A DNA stretch of 64,000 nt from Pseudomonas viridiflava. Its GTDB lineage: Bacteria > Pseudomonadota > Gammaproteobacteria > Pseudomonadales > Pseudomonadaceae. The stretch is from the NCBI RefSeq assembly GCF_900589395.1, contig NZ_UUIS01000079.1, positions 1 through 64,000 of the forward strand. The letters run 5' to 3'. Below the pieces are notes generated by a model that worked only from the letters and a program-made list of their open reading frames with translations, ran no database searches and was not told where the DNA came from. Positions 50,162 to 59,453 of this stretch are shown one piece after another; the first letter of the stretch is position 1, and each line of letters begins with the position of its first letter. The position numbers and the translations under genes are program-made.

Positions 50162-51382
50162 ATGCCCAACCCTTGCGACCTGCTCACCCGCTTCCACGCC
50201 CTCGACCGCTTCCTGATCGAGCACCAGGCGCTGTGGCGGCCCAGGCCCTTCACTGAACGGCACCTGCCCTGGGAAGCGCTGCACCCCGAGTTGGCCCGCT
50301 GGCTGCGCAGCCGCACGCTGGAAGAGGCCGAAGCCGCCCACAACTACCCCGAGCACCTGCAAGCCCCCGCGCCGTTCCCACAGCTGGCCGCCGAGGCCGT
50401 CGCGCTGGCGCATGTCGATGAACTGCCCAGCCAGCCGCTGGCACCGGTCGAGCCGCGCCTGAGCGTCGACGTGCCGGGACGCAAATGGCAGCAGATCGAA
50501 GCCTTCGCCAGCCACTTGAACCTCACGCCGGCGCCCACCCACTGGCTCGACTGGTGCGCCGGCAAGGGCCATTTGGGCCGGCGCCTGACCCATGCTCACC
50601 AGCGCCTGACCTGCCTGGAATACGACCCGGCCCTGATCGAGGCCGGGCAGGCGCTGAGCGTGCGGCACAAGGTCCAGGCCGAGCACCTGCAACAGGACGT
50701 GATGGCCGAGGAAACGCGCCAGCGCCTGCACGCCGGGCACACTCCAGTGGCCCTGCACGCCTGCGGCGACCTGCACGTGCAACTGATGCAGCTGGCCAGC
50801 GACGCCGGCTGCCCGCAACTGGCAATCGCGCCGTGCTGCTACAACCGCACGCAACACGATCACTACCAGGCCTTGTCACCCCAGGGCCAGGCCTCGCCCC
50901 TGAGACTGTCGCGCGACGACCTCGGCCTGCCGCTGAGCGAGACCGTCACCGCCTCGGCGCGGGTACGCCGCCAGCGCGACCAGTCGATGGCCCGGCGCCT
51001 GGGCTTCGACCTGCTGCAACGCCAGTTGCGCAGCCGCGACGACTATCTGCCGACGCCCTCGCTGCCGGTGGCCTGGCTGGCCAAGCCTTACGCCGAGTAT
51101 TGCCAGGAACTGGCCGCCCTGAAAAACCTGCCCGCCCCCGGCCAGCAAGACTGGGCGGCATTGGAGGCCGCCGGCTGGCAACGCCTGGCCGAAGTGCGCA
51201 ACCTGGAGCTGGTGCGCAACCTGTTCCGCCGCCCGCTGGAACTGTGGCTGGTCCTGGACCGTGCCTTGTACCTGCAGGCACGTGGCTATGAGGTACAGCT
51301 TGGGACCTTTTGCCCGGCCAGCCTGACACCGCGCAACCTGCTGCTGATTGCCCGACAAACTGCCTGCGCAACCTGTGGATAA
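50162..51382 (+). CDS. SAM-dependent methyltransferase (PF13679-like)
   Basis: 406 residues from ATG 50162. The cofactor motif HWLDWCAGKGHLGRRLTH (about residues 127-145) and LTCLEYDPALIEAGQAL are clear, followed by TPVALHACGDLHVQLMQLA and LAIAPCCYNRTQHDHYQALS. The WCAGKGxLG and CCY motifs match the family related to the GSTCD/rRNA-type methyltransferases; substrate is unknown. The N-terminal 110 residues and the C-terminal 120 residues are helical and Leu/Ala-rich. Preceded by a REP-like pair. Confidence 0.85.
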   Translation: MPNPCDLLTRFHALDRFLIEHQALWRPRPFTERHLPWEALHPELARWLRSRTLEEAEAAHNYPEHLQAPAPFPQLAAEAVALAHVDELPSQPLAPVEPRLSVDVPGRKWQQIEAFASHLNLTPAPTHWLDWCAGKGHLGRRLTHAHQRLTCLEYDPALIEAGQALSVRHKVQAEHLQQDVMAEETRQRLHAGHTPVALHACGDLHVQLMQLASDAGCPQLAIAPCCYNRTQHDHYQALSPQGQASPLRLSRDDLGLPLSETVTASARVRRQRDQSMARRLGFDLLQRQLRSRDDYLPTPSLPVAWLAKPYAEYCQELAALKNLPAPGQQDWAALEAAGWQRLAEVRNLELVRNLFRRPLELWLVLDRALYLQARGYEVQLGTFCPASLTPRNLLLIARQTACATCG

Positions 51383-51641
51383 CTCTGTTGATTAAAATCA
51401 GGAACCTGGGGAAAACACTGTCGAAAATGCCCTGCAAGCGTTGCGGAATAATCCTGCACATAAAGTCAAGCACCGCGTAATCCGCTGGCTGGCGAGCAGG
51501 CGCCTGTCCGAATTCTGGCCACCTGTCAGAATCCGCCCTGGCGCTCATGAACTTGTGAATAAGACTTTGAGTGTGCCAGCCCATCGAGGCCGGACAGCGG
51601 CCTTTTGCAGCCTGTACCAGGGGTGTTTCAGGGGACGGGTA

Positions 51642-52631
51642 TCAGAACTGATCAGCCTTCAGGCGCGCAGGTGATGCACCACGCTCATGCAGCTTGCTGA
51701 GGGTCAGTTTGTACACGCTGGACTTGATCTGGCTGCCCATCGGGGTCTCTTGCAGCAAAATCCGGCTTGAAGCAAAGACGCAACCGGTGTCGAGCATCTG
51801 GTACTTGAGCAAATAATAACCAGCGTCCATCCGCGCAAAGGTGAATTGCCCACCTGCCGGGATGTAGGCATACCGAAAGGCATTGCGCCCCACGGCATCG
51901 GTGACCTTGGCGTACACCGCCGACTTGCCGCCCACGTTGTCGATCACGATCTGCGACCAGCCGGTGTCCTTGCGCATCGGCAAGCCCTTGAGGTAACCGG
52001 CCTGTGCCGGCCATGGCGCACCCGTCGGGTCGAGCAGCGGCACTTCACACTCGGGCGCGGCGATGGTCGGCGTCAGCACCGCATTGGTCAGGTCGGCACG
52101 CGGCACGCTCGGCGCAGCGACAGGCGCAACCACCGGCAACGCCTCGGTCGGCACATACGACTGCACCGCACGGCGCTCGTAGCCCATCCACGCACCGCCT
52201 GCGCAAAACAGCACGAACACCATGCCCCAACGCCACAAGCGCCGTGGCCGGGCCGGGCTGTGCATTGTGGCCGCCGCCGCGCCAGCTCCGCCCGCCGCTG
52301 CCCGAGGCCTGGCCCCTGTCGCCGCAGGCCGCCCCGGCTGAGCCGCTGCGGCATACATCGCCGCCCCCTGGCGGGAAGAGTTTTGCGCCGACAATCCCCT
52401 GGAACGCCGCTCATCCTCGGCCAGTTGCGCGTCATACAAGATCCGCTTGGCAGGATTGCGCAGCACCTCATGGCAGGCATTGAGCTCGCACATCAAATCC
52501 GACGCATTCGGCGCCGGGTTGCGATCAGGATGCAGTTGCTGCGCCAGCTTGCGATACGCCCGCTTGATCTGCTCAGGCGTCGCATCGCGCGCGACGTTCA
52601 ACTGCTCGTAGTGGGTCAGGGTCTTGTGCAT
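51642..52631 (-). CDS. Membrane-anchored J-domain (DnaJ-like) protein
   Basis: 329 residues from ATG 52631; the frame upstream to 52841 is not supported. J domain at residues 1-72 with the HPD tripeptide at 34-36 (LAQQLHPDRNPAP) that stimulates DnaK ATPase. Then an Ala/Gly/Pro linker, one membrane helix (about 135-152, WGMVFVLFCAGGAWMG), and a C-terminal part (NVGGKSAVYAKVTDAVGRNAFRYAYIPAGGQFTFARMDAGYYLLKYQMLDTGCVFASSRI) of unknown fold. The last part is probably periplasmic. Partner and client are unknown. Confidence 0.85.
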   Translation of the reverse strand: MHKTLTHYEQLNVARDATPEQIKRAYRKLAQQLHPDRNPAPNASDLMCELNACHEVLRNPAKRILYDAQLAEDERRSRGLSAQNSSRQGAAMYAAAAQPGRPAATGARPRAAAGGAGAAAATMHSPARPRRLWRWGMVFVLFCAGGAWMGYERRAVQSYVPTEALPVVAPVAAPSVPRADLTNAVLTPTIAAPECEVPLLDPTGAPWPAQAGYLKGLPMRKDTGWSQIVIDNVGGKSAVYAKVTDAVGRNAFRYAYIPAGGQFTFARMDAGYYLLKYQMLDTGCVFASSRILLQETPMGSQIKSSVYKLTLSKLHERGASPARLKADQF

Positions 52632-53261
52632 TGCGCCTGTGGTCCATGGCAACTTGCCAGCTCGCAACTGTATCGGCCTGAAACACCAGATCTTCAATAA
52701 AACCGGCTGATTAGTGCTGAATAGGATCCTAGGGGTGCGCCGTAAATGATTTTCAGGCCGATCTGCAAGCACCCGACACAGTGCTTGTGGAACGGGCTCT
52801 GACCCAGGCAATGATCCGGCGATGAGGCCAGCAGACTCCACATGGCACCAGAGCCGTCACCCACGCCCCGTAGGAATAATGCCGATCAGTCAAGCCGGTC
52901 TTCATCAGATTTTGCGTCTGACACTGACGTGTGGGAGGCCGCCACTGTCTAGCAATGACGGGCTTACAAGCGCTGCCTGTCTGTCGGCTGTCCTGGCCTC
53001 ATCGTCGGATCGCCGCCCGGGGCAGAGCCCCCTCCCACAGATGATGTGGCCTTGGATCGTGTGCCTGGCACCGGACTGTGGGAGGCAGCTCTGCTGGCGA
53101 ATGCGGCCAGTCAAATCGGCACATCGGCTTCGTCTGTGCCATCGTATTCGCGAGCAGATCGGGGCGCCAATCACCCCACCGCCCATCGAAAATTTTTCTT
53201 CAACCGAATCAGCAAGCTAGGCTTTACAAGCGCGCCAGAGTCTATATAATCGCCCCCCATT
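52632..53261. other. Gene-poor stretch before tRNA-Thr with REP elements
   Basis: About 630 bases. REP arms of the CCTCCCAC/GTGGGAGG kind occur near 52930, 53028-53040 and 53078-53095 (GCAGAGCCCCCTCCCACAG; ACTGTGGGAGGCAGCTCTGCTGGCGAATG), forming at least one inverted pair. No convincing gene. The right end holds the tRNA-Thr promoter. Confidence 0.55.
53223..53250 (+). promoter_or_regulatory. Sigma-70-type promoter of tRNA-Thr
   Basis: TTTACA at 53223-53228 and a perfect TATAAT at 53245-53250 are separated by 16 bases. A GC-rich CGCCCCCC discriminator follows and the mature tRNA starts at 53262, typical of stringently controlled stable-RNA promoters. Confidence 0.78.
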
Positions 53262-53337
<76 letters not shown>

Positions 53338-53350
53338 TACGAAACACCCG

Positions 53351-53382
53351 AAAAGGCTCACCGAAAGGTGGGCCTTTTTTGT
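53351..53382 (+). terminator. Rho-independent terminator after tRNA-Thr
   Basis: AAGGCTCACC and GGTGGGCCTT form a stem with one internal mismatch around GAAA, followed by six T. Confidence 0.85.
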
Positions 53383-53543
53383 TTTCCTGTTTGCGCCTCG
53401 TGGCGGCGGGGATCGATCGGGCTAGGGAGATGGGTGGGATTTAAGGAGACAAGCATACCTAAGCAGAGAATCCACTGGACGCCTGGAGAAGCTGCGGCCG
53501 AAGGGTTTCGATGCCAGACCCACTTAAAAACAGATCGCCTGAT

Positions 53544-53831
53544 TCACGCTGCTTTTCCCACTCGCACTTCAACGTGGAGACCCGCCTGAGCCATCATGTT
53601 GATCAAGCGATCAACACTGAACAGATCGATTTTGCCGCGTTGCAGTTCAGAAATGCGGGGCTGCATCACATCAAGAATTTTTGCAGCTTCAGCCTGTGAC
53701 ATCCCATTGGACTCAATGAAATCGCGAATAGCCATCATCAAGCCGGATCGTATGCGCATGTTCTCAGCTTCTGCAGAGGCCTTTTCCAAAGCGTCCCAAA
53801 CGCTCGTAAATTCTGGGTCAGAGTGATTCAT
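53544..53831 (-). CDS. Antitoxin-like XRE-family HTH protein
   Basis: 95 residues from ATG 53831 with AAAGGAG eight bases upstream. The helix-turn-helix lies at about residues 34-75 (AIRDFIESNGMSQAEAAKILDVMQPRISELQRGKIDLFSVDRLINMMAQAG), and the C-terminus LHVEVRVGK is typical of HigA-like antitoxins paired with RelE/HigB toxins. Its start overlaps the stop of an upstream 22-codon stub (TGATG), the arrangement of a toxin-first operon whose toxin is now truncated. It probably still binds its own promoter. Confidence 0.85.
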   Translation of the reverse strand: MNHSDPEFTSVWDALEKASAEAENMRIRSGLMMAIRDFIESNGMSQAEAAKILDVMQPRISELQRGKIDLFSVDRLINMMAQAGLHVEVRVGKAA

Positions 53832-53899
53832 CAATTGATCTCCTTTGTCTGATTCTTCAGACGGCGGACTGCGAGATCGAGATCTGCTTTTGTCGGCAC
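53831..53899 (-). pseudogene. Remnant of a RelE/HigB-type toxin gene
   Basis: Directly upstream of the antitoxin, the frame GTG 53899 to TGA 53831 reads VPTKADLDLAVRRLKNQTKE plus IN. This Lys-rich helix with x-D-L-A-x-x-R is what the C-terminus of phage-derived (Gp49/HigB-like) toxins looks like. An in-frame TGA lies two codons before the GTG, and no further toxin sequence was found in the three frames upstream. The stop overlaps the antitoxin start. Identification rests on position and short similarity only. Confidence 0.5.
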
Positions 53900-53959
53900 T
53901 TGCCGTCACTGTTCCGTATCTTTACCTTAGTCCGTAATGCCTATGGAAAGGGGTAAGAG

Positions 53960-54997
53960 ATGTTCGATACGCCGCCGCAAGCGCATCAGGTGATCGTGGA
54001 GCGGTTTGCTCCCAACAGGGTCGAGATGGTTGCGGCCGCGCTGCGACCGGCCATCGTGTTTTCAGAGAAACGTGACGACAAGCTTGGTGGCAGCCGGATC
54101 GGCGGTACGCCGGATTTGCCCAAGGTGATCGAGTGGCCGCGACGACCGGTTCCCCAACACATCGATGAGATTGCTAAACGAGCGGGCGAGCCTTTCGACG
54201 CGGATTTAGGCCGGCATCTTGCCGCGGGCCTGCCCTATGCCTTCATCGCGCAGGTCAGCCTGGCGGAGGCGGCGGATCTGGGTGATGTGGCAAAACCCCT
54301 GCCTGACGCAGGCCGGCTGTTGTTCTTCTACGATTTGATTGCAGGTCCCTTCGACACAGGGATGCAGTCGGCCAAGGTGATCTGGGACCGCAGCCCGGCC
54401 GAGGCGATTGTGCATACCTCCACGCCGGACAGTCTTGTCACCGCCGCTTCTGCCTATCGCACGATGATCGACGACACGAACAGGCAATACGGCATACAGC
54501 CGGACGCTCGTCCGGCCGGTGCCCCATTGCCGGGCACACCCTATGGCGGTCCGGCCCGGCCGATGGCGCTGAAGGCTGTGCTGCAACTGCCCTCCTTTTC
54601 CAGCCTCGAATTCCAAGCGTCCGGCCAGTTGGTCACGATCTATGATCAAACGATGAACGGCGGCGGCCAGGCGTTCAGCCAAGCCTATGACGGCGTTTCC
54701 CAAGGAGCTGGCCAGGTGAGTCTACTTCTCGGTGCGCCAGTGCCTGAGCAGGACGATCCCCGTTACGATGCTGTCATTGTTAACGACTACAAGATGCAGT
54801 TTCTCTCGCGTGCAGACTGGGCCAAGAACAGGGACACGGTGATGGAAAAGGCAAAGGACTGGCTGCTTCTGCTGCAGATCGATGTGTCTGGCTGGATGCA
54901 GGACAGTGGTGAGGGCACGATCTATTTCCTGATCCGTGACAAGGATCTTAAAGACCGGGCGTTCGAACGCGTTGTCGCCGTCTACCAGCAAACCTAA
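53960..54997 (+). CDS. DUF1963 domain protein (YwqG-like)
   Basis: 345 residues. The DUF1963 core is visible: KRDDKLGGSRIGGTPDLPKVIEWPRRP near residue 40, YAFIAQVSLAEAADLGDVAKPLPDAGRLLFFYDL near 92-130, and a late LLLLQIDVSGWMQDSGEGTIYFLIRDKDLKDRAFERV. The family is cytosolic and of unknown biochemistry; members are often found near polymorphic toxins as immunity proteins. It is divergent from the HTH antitoxin and carries its own AAAGGGG-type ribosome-binding site before ATG 53960. A second, longer DUF1963 gene lies 2.5 kb to the right. Confidence 0.85.
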   Translation: MFDTPPQAHQVIVERFAPNRVEMVAAALRPAIVFSEKRDDKLGGSRIGGTPDLPKVIEWPRRPVPQHIDEIAKRAGEPFDADLGRHLAAGLPYAFIAQVSLAEAADLGDVAKPLPDAGRLLFFYDLIAGPFDTGMQSAKVIWDRSPAEAIVHTSTPDSLVTAASAYRTMIDDTNRQYGIQPDARPAGAPLPGTPYGGPARPMALKAVLQLPSFSSLEFQASGQLVTIYDQTMNGGGQAFSQAYDGVSQGAGQVSLLLGAPVPEQDDPRYDAVIVNDYKMQFLSRADWAKNRDTVMEKAKDWLLLLQIDVSGWMQDSGEGTIYFLIRDKDLKDRAFERVVAVYQQT

Positions 54998-55099
54998 GAG
55001 GGTGTAGTAGTAGAGCTTCGTATCACGTATTTCCAGGTGGACACCATCGCCCTTATCGCTGGGATGCTGAAGGTGTGCTCGCTGGCCGTGCCGCGCCAC

Positions 55100-55137
55100 A
55101 CAAAAAAAGCCCTCGTAGAGATACGAGGGCTTTTTTG
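55100..55137. terminator. Rho-independent terminator
   Basis: AAAGCCCTCGTA and TACGAGGGCTTT pair around a short loop with T and A runs on either side; it lies about 100 bases after the DUF1963 stop and can serve both directions. Confidence 0.88.
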
Positions 55138-55227
55138 TTTCTGAGGTTTGGAAGCTCTCCTGGAACCTGCCACCTTGCTGCGCAGACATTCTGCAATGTC
55201 CGTCAGGGTCGAAAGCTGCCTGCTTCG

Positions 55228-55881
55228 CTATTTCAGCGGAACATACACATCAGTTTGCCATTGATCCTGCGGTGTCTCGGGATAGGTACTCAGGTAATGA
55301 AAGAACAGCGGCTGGTCACGAAGTTCTTCTCCACTGGCCGCAAGCCAATCGCGGTAAATCGGGTAGATCGTTTCGCCGATATGGTCCGGTGACCCCGCGT
55401 GTCGCACCACAACGCAGCGACCGCCAGGAATGACGGTCTCGTACACACCGAACTCATTCGACCTCACGGCTTCGTGAATCTCGCCGCTGATTGCGAAGCG
55501 CAATTCTTCTGGAGGGGTCGTATCGGGGTTGCCATAGGGAATGCCAAAGGTGCGACTCGATGCCACCGGCGACTGTCCGCTCTGCATACGCCACTCGATG
55601 AACTTGCATACGCTCTCATTGAGGAGCCCGGCGGGTCCGCAATGTTCAAGTGTTGCTACCCTGACTTCAGGAAACTCCACGATTCGTACGTGCATGATGA
55701 TGGTCCTGGAAAAGTGAGGGATTGCGAATACCGTACTCCAGACCTGCCAGTTCCGTTCCTTCCCGAACGCACTCGGCGTCCTACCGAACGCCCGCCTGAA
55801 CGCCCTGCAAAATACCTCGGGGCCCACCGAATATTCCAGCGAAATCCTGCCCCCGAAAAAACCGGCCTCCCCGTAACCGAA
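55228..55881 (-). pseudogene. 5'-truncated AraC-type regulator with GyrI-like domain
   Basis: The frame from 55881 opens right after an in-frame TGA (55882-55884) and begins FGYGEAGFFGGRISLEYSVG, then PEVFCRAFRRAFGRTPSAF, the second HTH helix of AraC proteins. From ATG 55695 (MHVRIVEFPEVRVATLEHCGPA; AGGA upstream) a complete GyrI-like small-molecule-binding domain of 155 residues follows to 55228 and could still be made alone. The first HTH and the N-terminus are missing; the next gene's stop lies at 55891, so the truncation point coincides with a gene junction. Originally such proteins are AraC-GyrI effector-responsive activators. Confidence 0.75.
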
Positions 55882-55890
55882 TCACCGGCC

Positions 55891-56586
55891 TCAAACCTCA
55901 TCCTCCACACCATAGCTATCCGCGCCAATGGCTCGCTCGTGCTTCCAATAGGCAATGACCGAGTCCACCTCATCCGCTGTCAGGCACTCGACCTCATCAG
56001 CGTCCATGGCACTCCAGGCATTAAACGTCTTCTCCTGCATCACCCGGGCAATTGTTTCTTCAGGCCAGTTACGGTCTTGCGGGCCTGTTTTGCAATGTGG
56101 ACCAAACCACTCGTAGTCCGCAAACCCGCAAGGCAGGTTTGTCAGCTCCCAGAAGCCTCGATACGTTTCAGGCGTTCGGGCAATCAAATCCTGCTGATGT
56201 TCGGCTTCATCTTTTTCGGTCCATGAGCCTGCCGCGATACGCGTCAAACGGCGCTCGGCCCGACATTGGAACCAGAGCGCATGATGCTCGGGTTCCTCGG
56301 TCGCCCAGTCGTACCATTCATATTCGATACCCACCTGATCCCAGCGGCACACGGTACTGATGACAGCGGCCTTGGTAGGTCCGAAGACCCATTCGCAGGC
56401 ATTCAGGAATGACGGTTCGTGACCCCATTCAAGCCCTTGGACAGCGTAAGAAAATCGATGAGTGTTCTCGCGCCAGAACGTCTCGAGACTGTCCAGGGTC
56501 GGCAGATGGACGAGCATCGTACCGTTGCCCAGAAGAATGTCTGGGGGGATCGGAAAAGAGATGGGGTCAATCCTGTTCTCGGGCAT
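55891..56586 (-). CDS. Hypothetical protein (unrecognised)
   Basis: 231 residues from ATG 56586. Acidic and rich in Trp and Glu (LEWGHEPSFLNACEWVFGPTKAAVISTVCRWDQVGIEYEWYDWATEEPEHHALWFQC; GFWELTNLPCGFADYEWFGPHC). No signal peptide or membrane helix. The C-terminus EVECLTADEVDSVIAYWKHERAIG is helical. No family recognised. Possibly another immunity-like protein given the neighbours (inference). Its 3' end touches the truncated AraC gene. Confidence 0.7.
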   Translation of the reverse strand: MPENRIDPISFPIPPDILLGNGTMLVHLPTLDSLETFWRENTHRFSYAVQGLEWGHEPSFLNACEWVFGPTKAAVISTVCRWDQVGIEYEWYDWATEEPEHHALWFQCRAERRLTRIAAGSWTEKDEAEHQQDLIARTPETYRGFWELTNLPCGFADYEWFGPHCKTGPQDRNWPEETIARVMQEKTFNAWSAMDADEVECLTADEVDSVIAYWKHERAIGADSYGVEDEV

Positions 56587-56900
56587 GGTGTCTATCCTGA
56601 AAGTCGTCGCATCATTGGCGGGCGCTCAGTGCGCACTGGATGCTGTCCGAAACCATGCCTTTGAAAAACTCGGTCTTTGCGCCAGTGGTTGTAAGAAATG
56701 TCCTTTCTCGTTGGCAACTCATTGAGAAGGAAAGAACGCAGGGTGTGGCCGCAAGCCGGCAGCGAATGTCGCGCCACTCCAATGAAGACGAACCCGGCAC
56801 CGGCGCACAGAGGAGCAATGGAGATGGATACCTCAATCGCACAAGGCCTCAAGCTCGCCCTCGTCTCGGCAACCGGGTTATCGAAAGACGCCTCTAGCCC
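56587..56900. other. Intergenic, no gene seen
   Basis: About 310 bases between the unknown 231-residue protein gene and the secreted protein gene. Overlapping short frames on both strands have no start signals or recognisable sequence. No repeat or terminator stands out. Confidence 0.4.
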
Positions 56901-57329
56901 TCAGTTAACCGCACTCTCATGCACCAGCTCCCCGGTAAACGTACACGCATTACCATGGAACGTCAGACACCCTTCTTTTTCATCGACCTGAAGAAACCCT
57001 TCATCGTTGAACGTCAGAATAACCTTGCACGCCTGATGTCGCGTCAACGGGTTGTTGGTCACCAAGTCATAGTCCGGATTGGGCACCGAGAGGACGCCGG
57101 TGTCGCCGTGGAACGTCATCCGCCCATCGACGCCCCCCGAACACCCGCCTTCTATCATCGTACTGATCGAGGCATCGTAGTCCCCACCGCCCACCGCCTT
57201 CAGTTTGACCGTTACATCGCCGCCATCGCCGGAGCCGAAGTAAGTGCCTTCACGGACGAGAGGATCCTCGGCCGCCACGATGCCGGTGCTCAGGGCCAGA
57301 CACACACCTGCTAGAAAAAACCTGTTCAT
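56901..57329 (-). CDS. Small secreted hypothetical protein
   Basis: 142 residues; signal peptide MNRFFLAGVCLALSTGIVAA with cleavage before EDPLVREG. The mature part is beta-rich (GTYFGSGDGGDVTVKLKAVGGGDYDASISTMIEGGCSGGVDGRMTFHGDTG) and has three Cys (GGCSG, EGCLTF, NACTF) plus one at HQACK, so two disulfides are possible. Not assigned to a family. Its upstream AAGGAGAAGTA gives a good ribosome-binding site for ATG 57329. Probably periplasmic. Confidence 0.75.
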   Translation of the reverse strand: MNRFFLAGVCLALSTGIVAAEDPLVREGTYFGSGDGGDVTVKLKAVGGGDYDASISTMIEGGCSGGVDGRMTFHGDTGVLSVPNPDYDLVTNNPLTRHQACKVILTFNDEGFLQVDEKEGCLTFHGNACTFTGELVHESAVN

Positions 57330-57483
57330 TACTTCTCCTTGGTAAAGCCGTCTCGAAGGCTATTACTGTCCGGTGAACCACACGCCTGGGGTTTCGGGAC
57401 GTCAATGATCGCCACCGTCGAGCGTTGCAGAACCTGCTTTATGCCGCAAGCGTCCCGAGATGATCTGCGCCAAAGAGGCCACT

Positions 57484-59037
57484 CTAACCAGACAACAGAA
57501 CGCACCTCTCCCACCGTCCCGCAGCCACGTCCGCCCTGGGCGCCATGACGGTCAGGTCAAGTGCGTCCCAGAACACCCGCCCGGTCGTGGAATCGGCATT
57601 GAGGTGCACGAGCACCATCCAGCTTTCTGGATCGGCCAGGTCCGCGTGTCCATCCTGCTGCGCAGAGTCGGCCACTTCCTGGCGGCAATCCTGCCCACCG
57701 GCATAGGTGGCGTAACCCAGCATGTGATGGACCGGCGTCAGTCTGGTGTTCGAGCGAGCTCCGAGCGGAGCCCGGTGCAGGTCCTCGCAGAGCTCTTCGA
57801 GATCCGCCTCGCACCCGACGCCCAGGTCTTCGATCCGGCTCTGGGCTTCGGCGACGTTGATTGATTGTGTCAGCACCGGGCGCAGCCGCGCCGAGGCGAC
57901 GCACGCCCAGCGCTCGTCCGACAGCGCGTCGAACGCTTCGCCGGGCGTGCCATAGGCCCACACCGGGTCAGGGCTGTGCGAGAAACCGAAGGTGCCATCG
58001 TCGCGCAGCGTTGCCGCGACGTGGTCGCCTTCGTCATGCGGCAACGGGCCTGGCTTTGTGTTATCGGCCAGGTCATCGATGAGCCGGATGGCCGCCTGCG
58101 AGGCGTCGATAAGCGCCTGTGTCATGGGGAACCTGACCAGGCGGGCGCCCGGCGGCGAATAGACGACGTCAACGAGCAGGGCGTCGTCATGCACGAAGAA
58201 AGAGAGCAGGCCTGCGTGCGGCAGCGGTGCCATCGGCCCACAGGCGGACGTTACCTCGGCAAGGTCGATCTGCATCAGGAAGGGATGACGCATGCCATGC
58301 GCGTTCGTAGGCCAGGCACCGGACGGCAGATCGGGGCCGCCGCCGATCCGACTGGCGCCAAGGGGTGCAGGATCACCATAAGGCTCCTCTACCAGGGCGA
58401 CGGCAGCGGTCATCATCGGTTCGACGGCAGCCTCCTCGTCGACGGCCATCACCGCCGCGAAGCGTTTCTTCCAGACGGGATCGGTCGGGTCAGGCAGGTT
58501 CCGCTCGGGATGCGTCTGCGCCTCGGCAATCTGGAGGCGTTTTCTGTGCTGTGCCTGAAACTGGCTTTGCAGGAGCCTGGCACTCGTGCTGCTCGCAAGC
58601 GCCTGCAAACTGTCTAGCAGGGTTGCAAAGCCTTGGGCCGCGATGCGCTCATCAATCTCTCGTGATCGGCGCCCAAAGCCCCATGCACGCTTATCTGGCC
58701 CCAAGACCAGCAGGACCTCGACGGTTTCCGTGGCATCCGCGGTGGCCATCTTGGCCATGCCCCGCCGCGCGTCTCGTCCGAACAAGTGCTTTGGCTCAAT
58801 CAGCCAGTCCACCTCACTGTTCAAGCCCAGAAGATCGGCGGCCAGCGCCGCGAATGCGCCCTCCAGATCGAGCCCGCCGGGCGCGTCGAGCGCCAGCACG
58901 AACAAGCCAGGCGATGCCTCGGTGTGCGCGGCGGGCCCAAGCCTGAAACATTCGGGCTCCAGGGCGATGACGTTGGGAAACGCGGCGGGCGCTGCAAAGA
59001 CGAAGTCGCGCGTCAACCACCTTACCTGCTGATTCAT
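57484..59037 (-). CDS. Large DUF1963 domain protein
   Basis: 517 residues from ATG 59037 (the frame extends upstream 18 codons without support). The N-terminal 200 residues are a separate domain (WLTRDFVFAAPAAFPNVIALEPECFRLGP...LLGLNSEVDWLIEPKHLFGRDARRGMAKM). The C-terminal half is DUF1963: VEEPYGDPAPLGASRIGGGPDLPSGAWP, HPFLMQIDLAEV, PLPHAGLLSFFVHDDALLVDVVYSPPG, and a Trp/Cys-containing end. GC-rich and well coded. The pairing of two DUF1963 genes in 5 kb may reflect duplicated immunity or stress functions; biochemistry unknown. Confidence 0.82.
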   Translation of the reverse strand: MNQQVRWLTRDFVFAAPAAFPNVIALEPECFRLGPAAHTEASPGLFVLALDAPGGLDLEGAFAALAADLLGLNSEVDWLIEPKHLFGRDARRGMAKMATADATETVEVLLVLGPDKRAWGFGRRSREIDERIAAQGFATLLDSLQALASSTSARLLQSQFQAQHRKRLQIAEAQTHPERNLPDPTDPVWKKRFAAVMAVDEEAAVEPMMTAAVALVEEPYGDPAPLGASRIGGGPDLPSGAWPTNAHGMRHPFLMQIDLAEVTSACGPMAPLPHAGLLSFFVHDDALLVDVVYSPPGARLVRFPMTQALIDASQAAIRLIDDLADNTKPGPLPHDEGDHVAATLRDDGTFGFSHSPDPVWAYGTPGEAFDALSDERWACVASARLRPVLTQSINVAEAQSRIEDLGVGCEADLEELCEDLHRAPLGARSNTRLTPVHHMLGYATYAGGQDCRQEVADSAQQDGHADLADPESWMVLVHLNADSTTGRVFWDALDLTVMAPRADVAAGRWERCVLLSG

Positions 59038-59453
59038 GCTGCACCTCGGGTTCAAGTCCGAAGCGTGTGGCCGGCGTTGGCTTTCGGTCACACCCTTTGT
59101 TCAGCCCTCGTTAACGGCGGATTTCGTTTCAGACTTGCCATTGTGCGAGGGCATCGAAATGTCGCTGGCAGGTACTATGGCAGGTTTCTGGAGATGAGAA
59201 ACATTCAGGCAGGGTGACGGCATGCTGAAGGGATCCAGAACGCCCCATGAGAACAGCGCACGCCTTATGGTGGTCGGCCTGTGCCTATGCGATGATGGCC
59301 CCCTTATTTCAAACGTCCTTCAGACTCTACACGGACTCAGTCACCAGGCTTGGTCGTGTGCTCACTTCATTAAAGCCCTGCTCGAAGAACGACACGCTCA
59401 TGCGTGCTGGACGACTATTCAACGGCCCCACCCTCCTCTCAGGACCGGCATTC

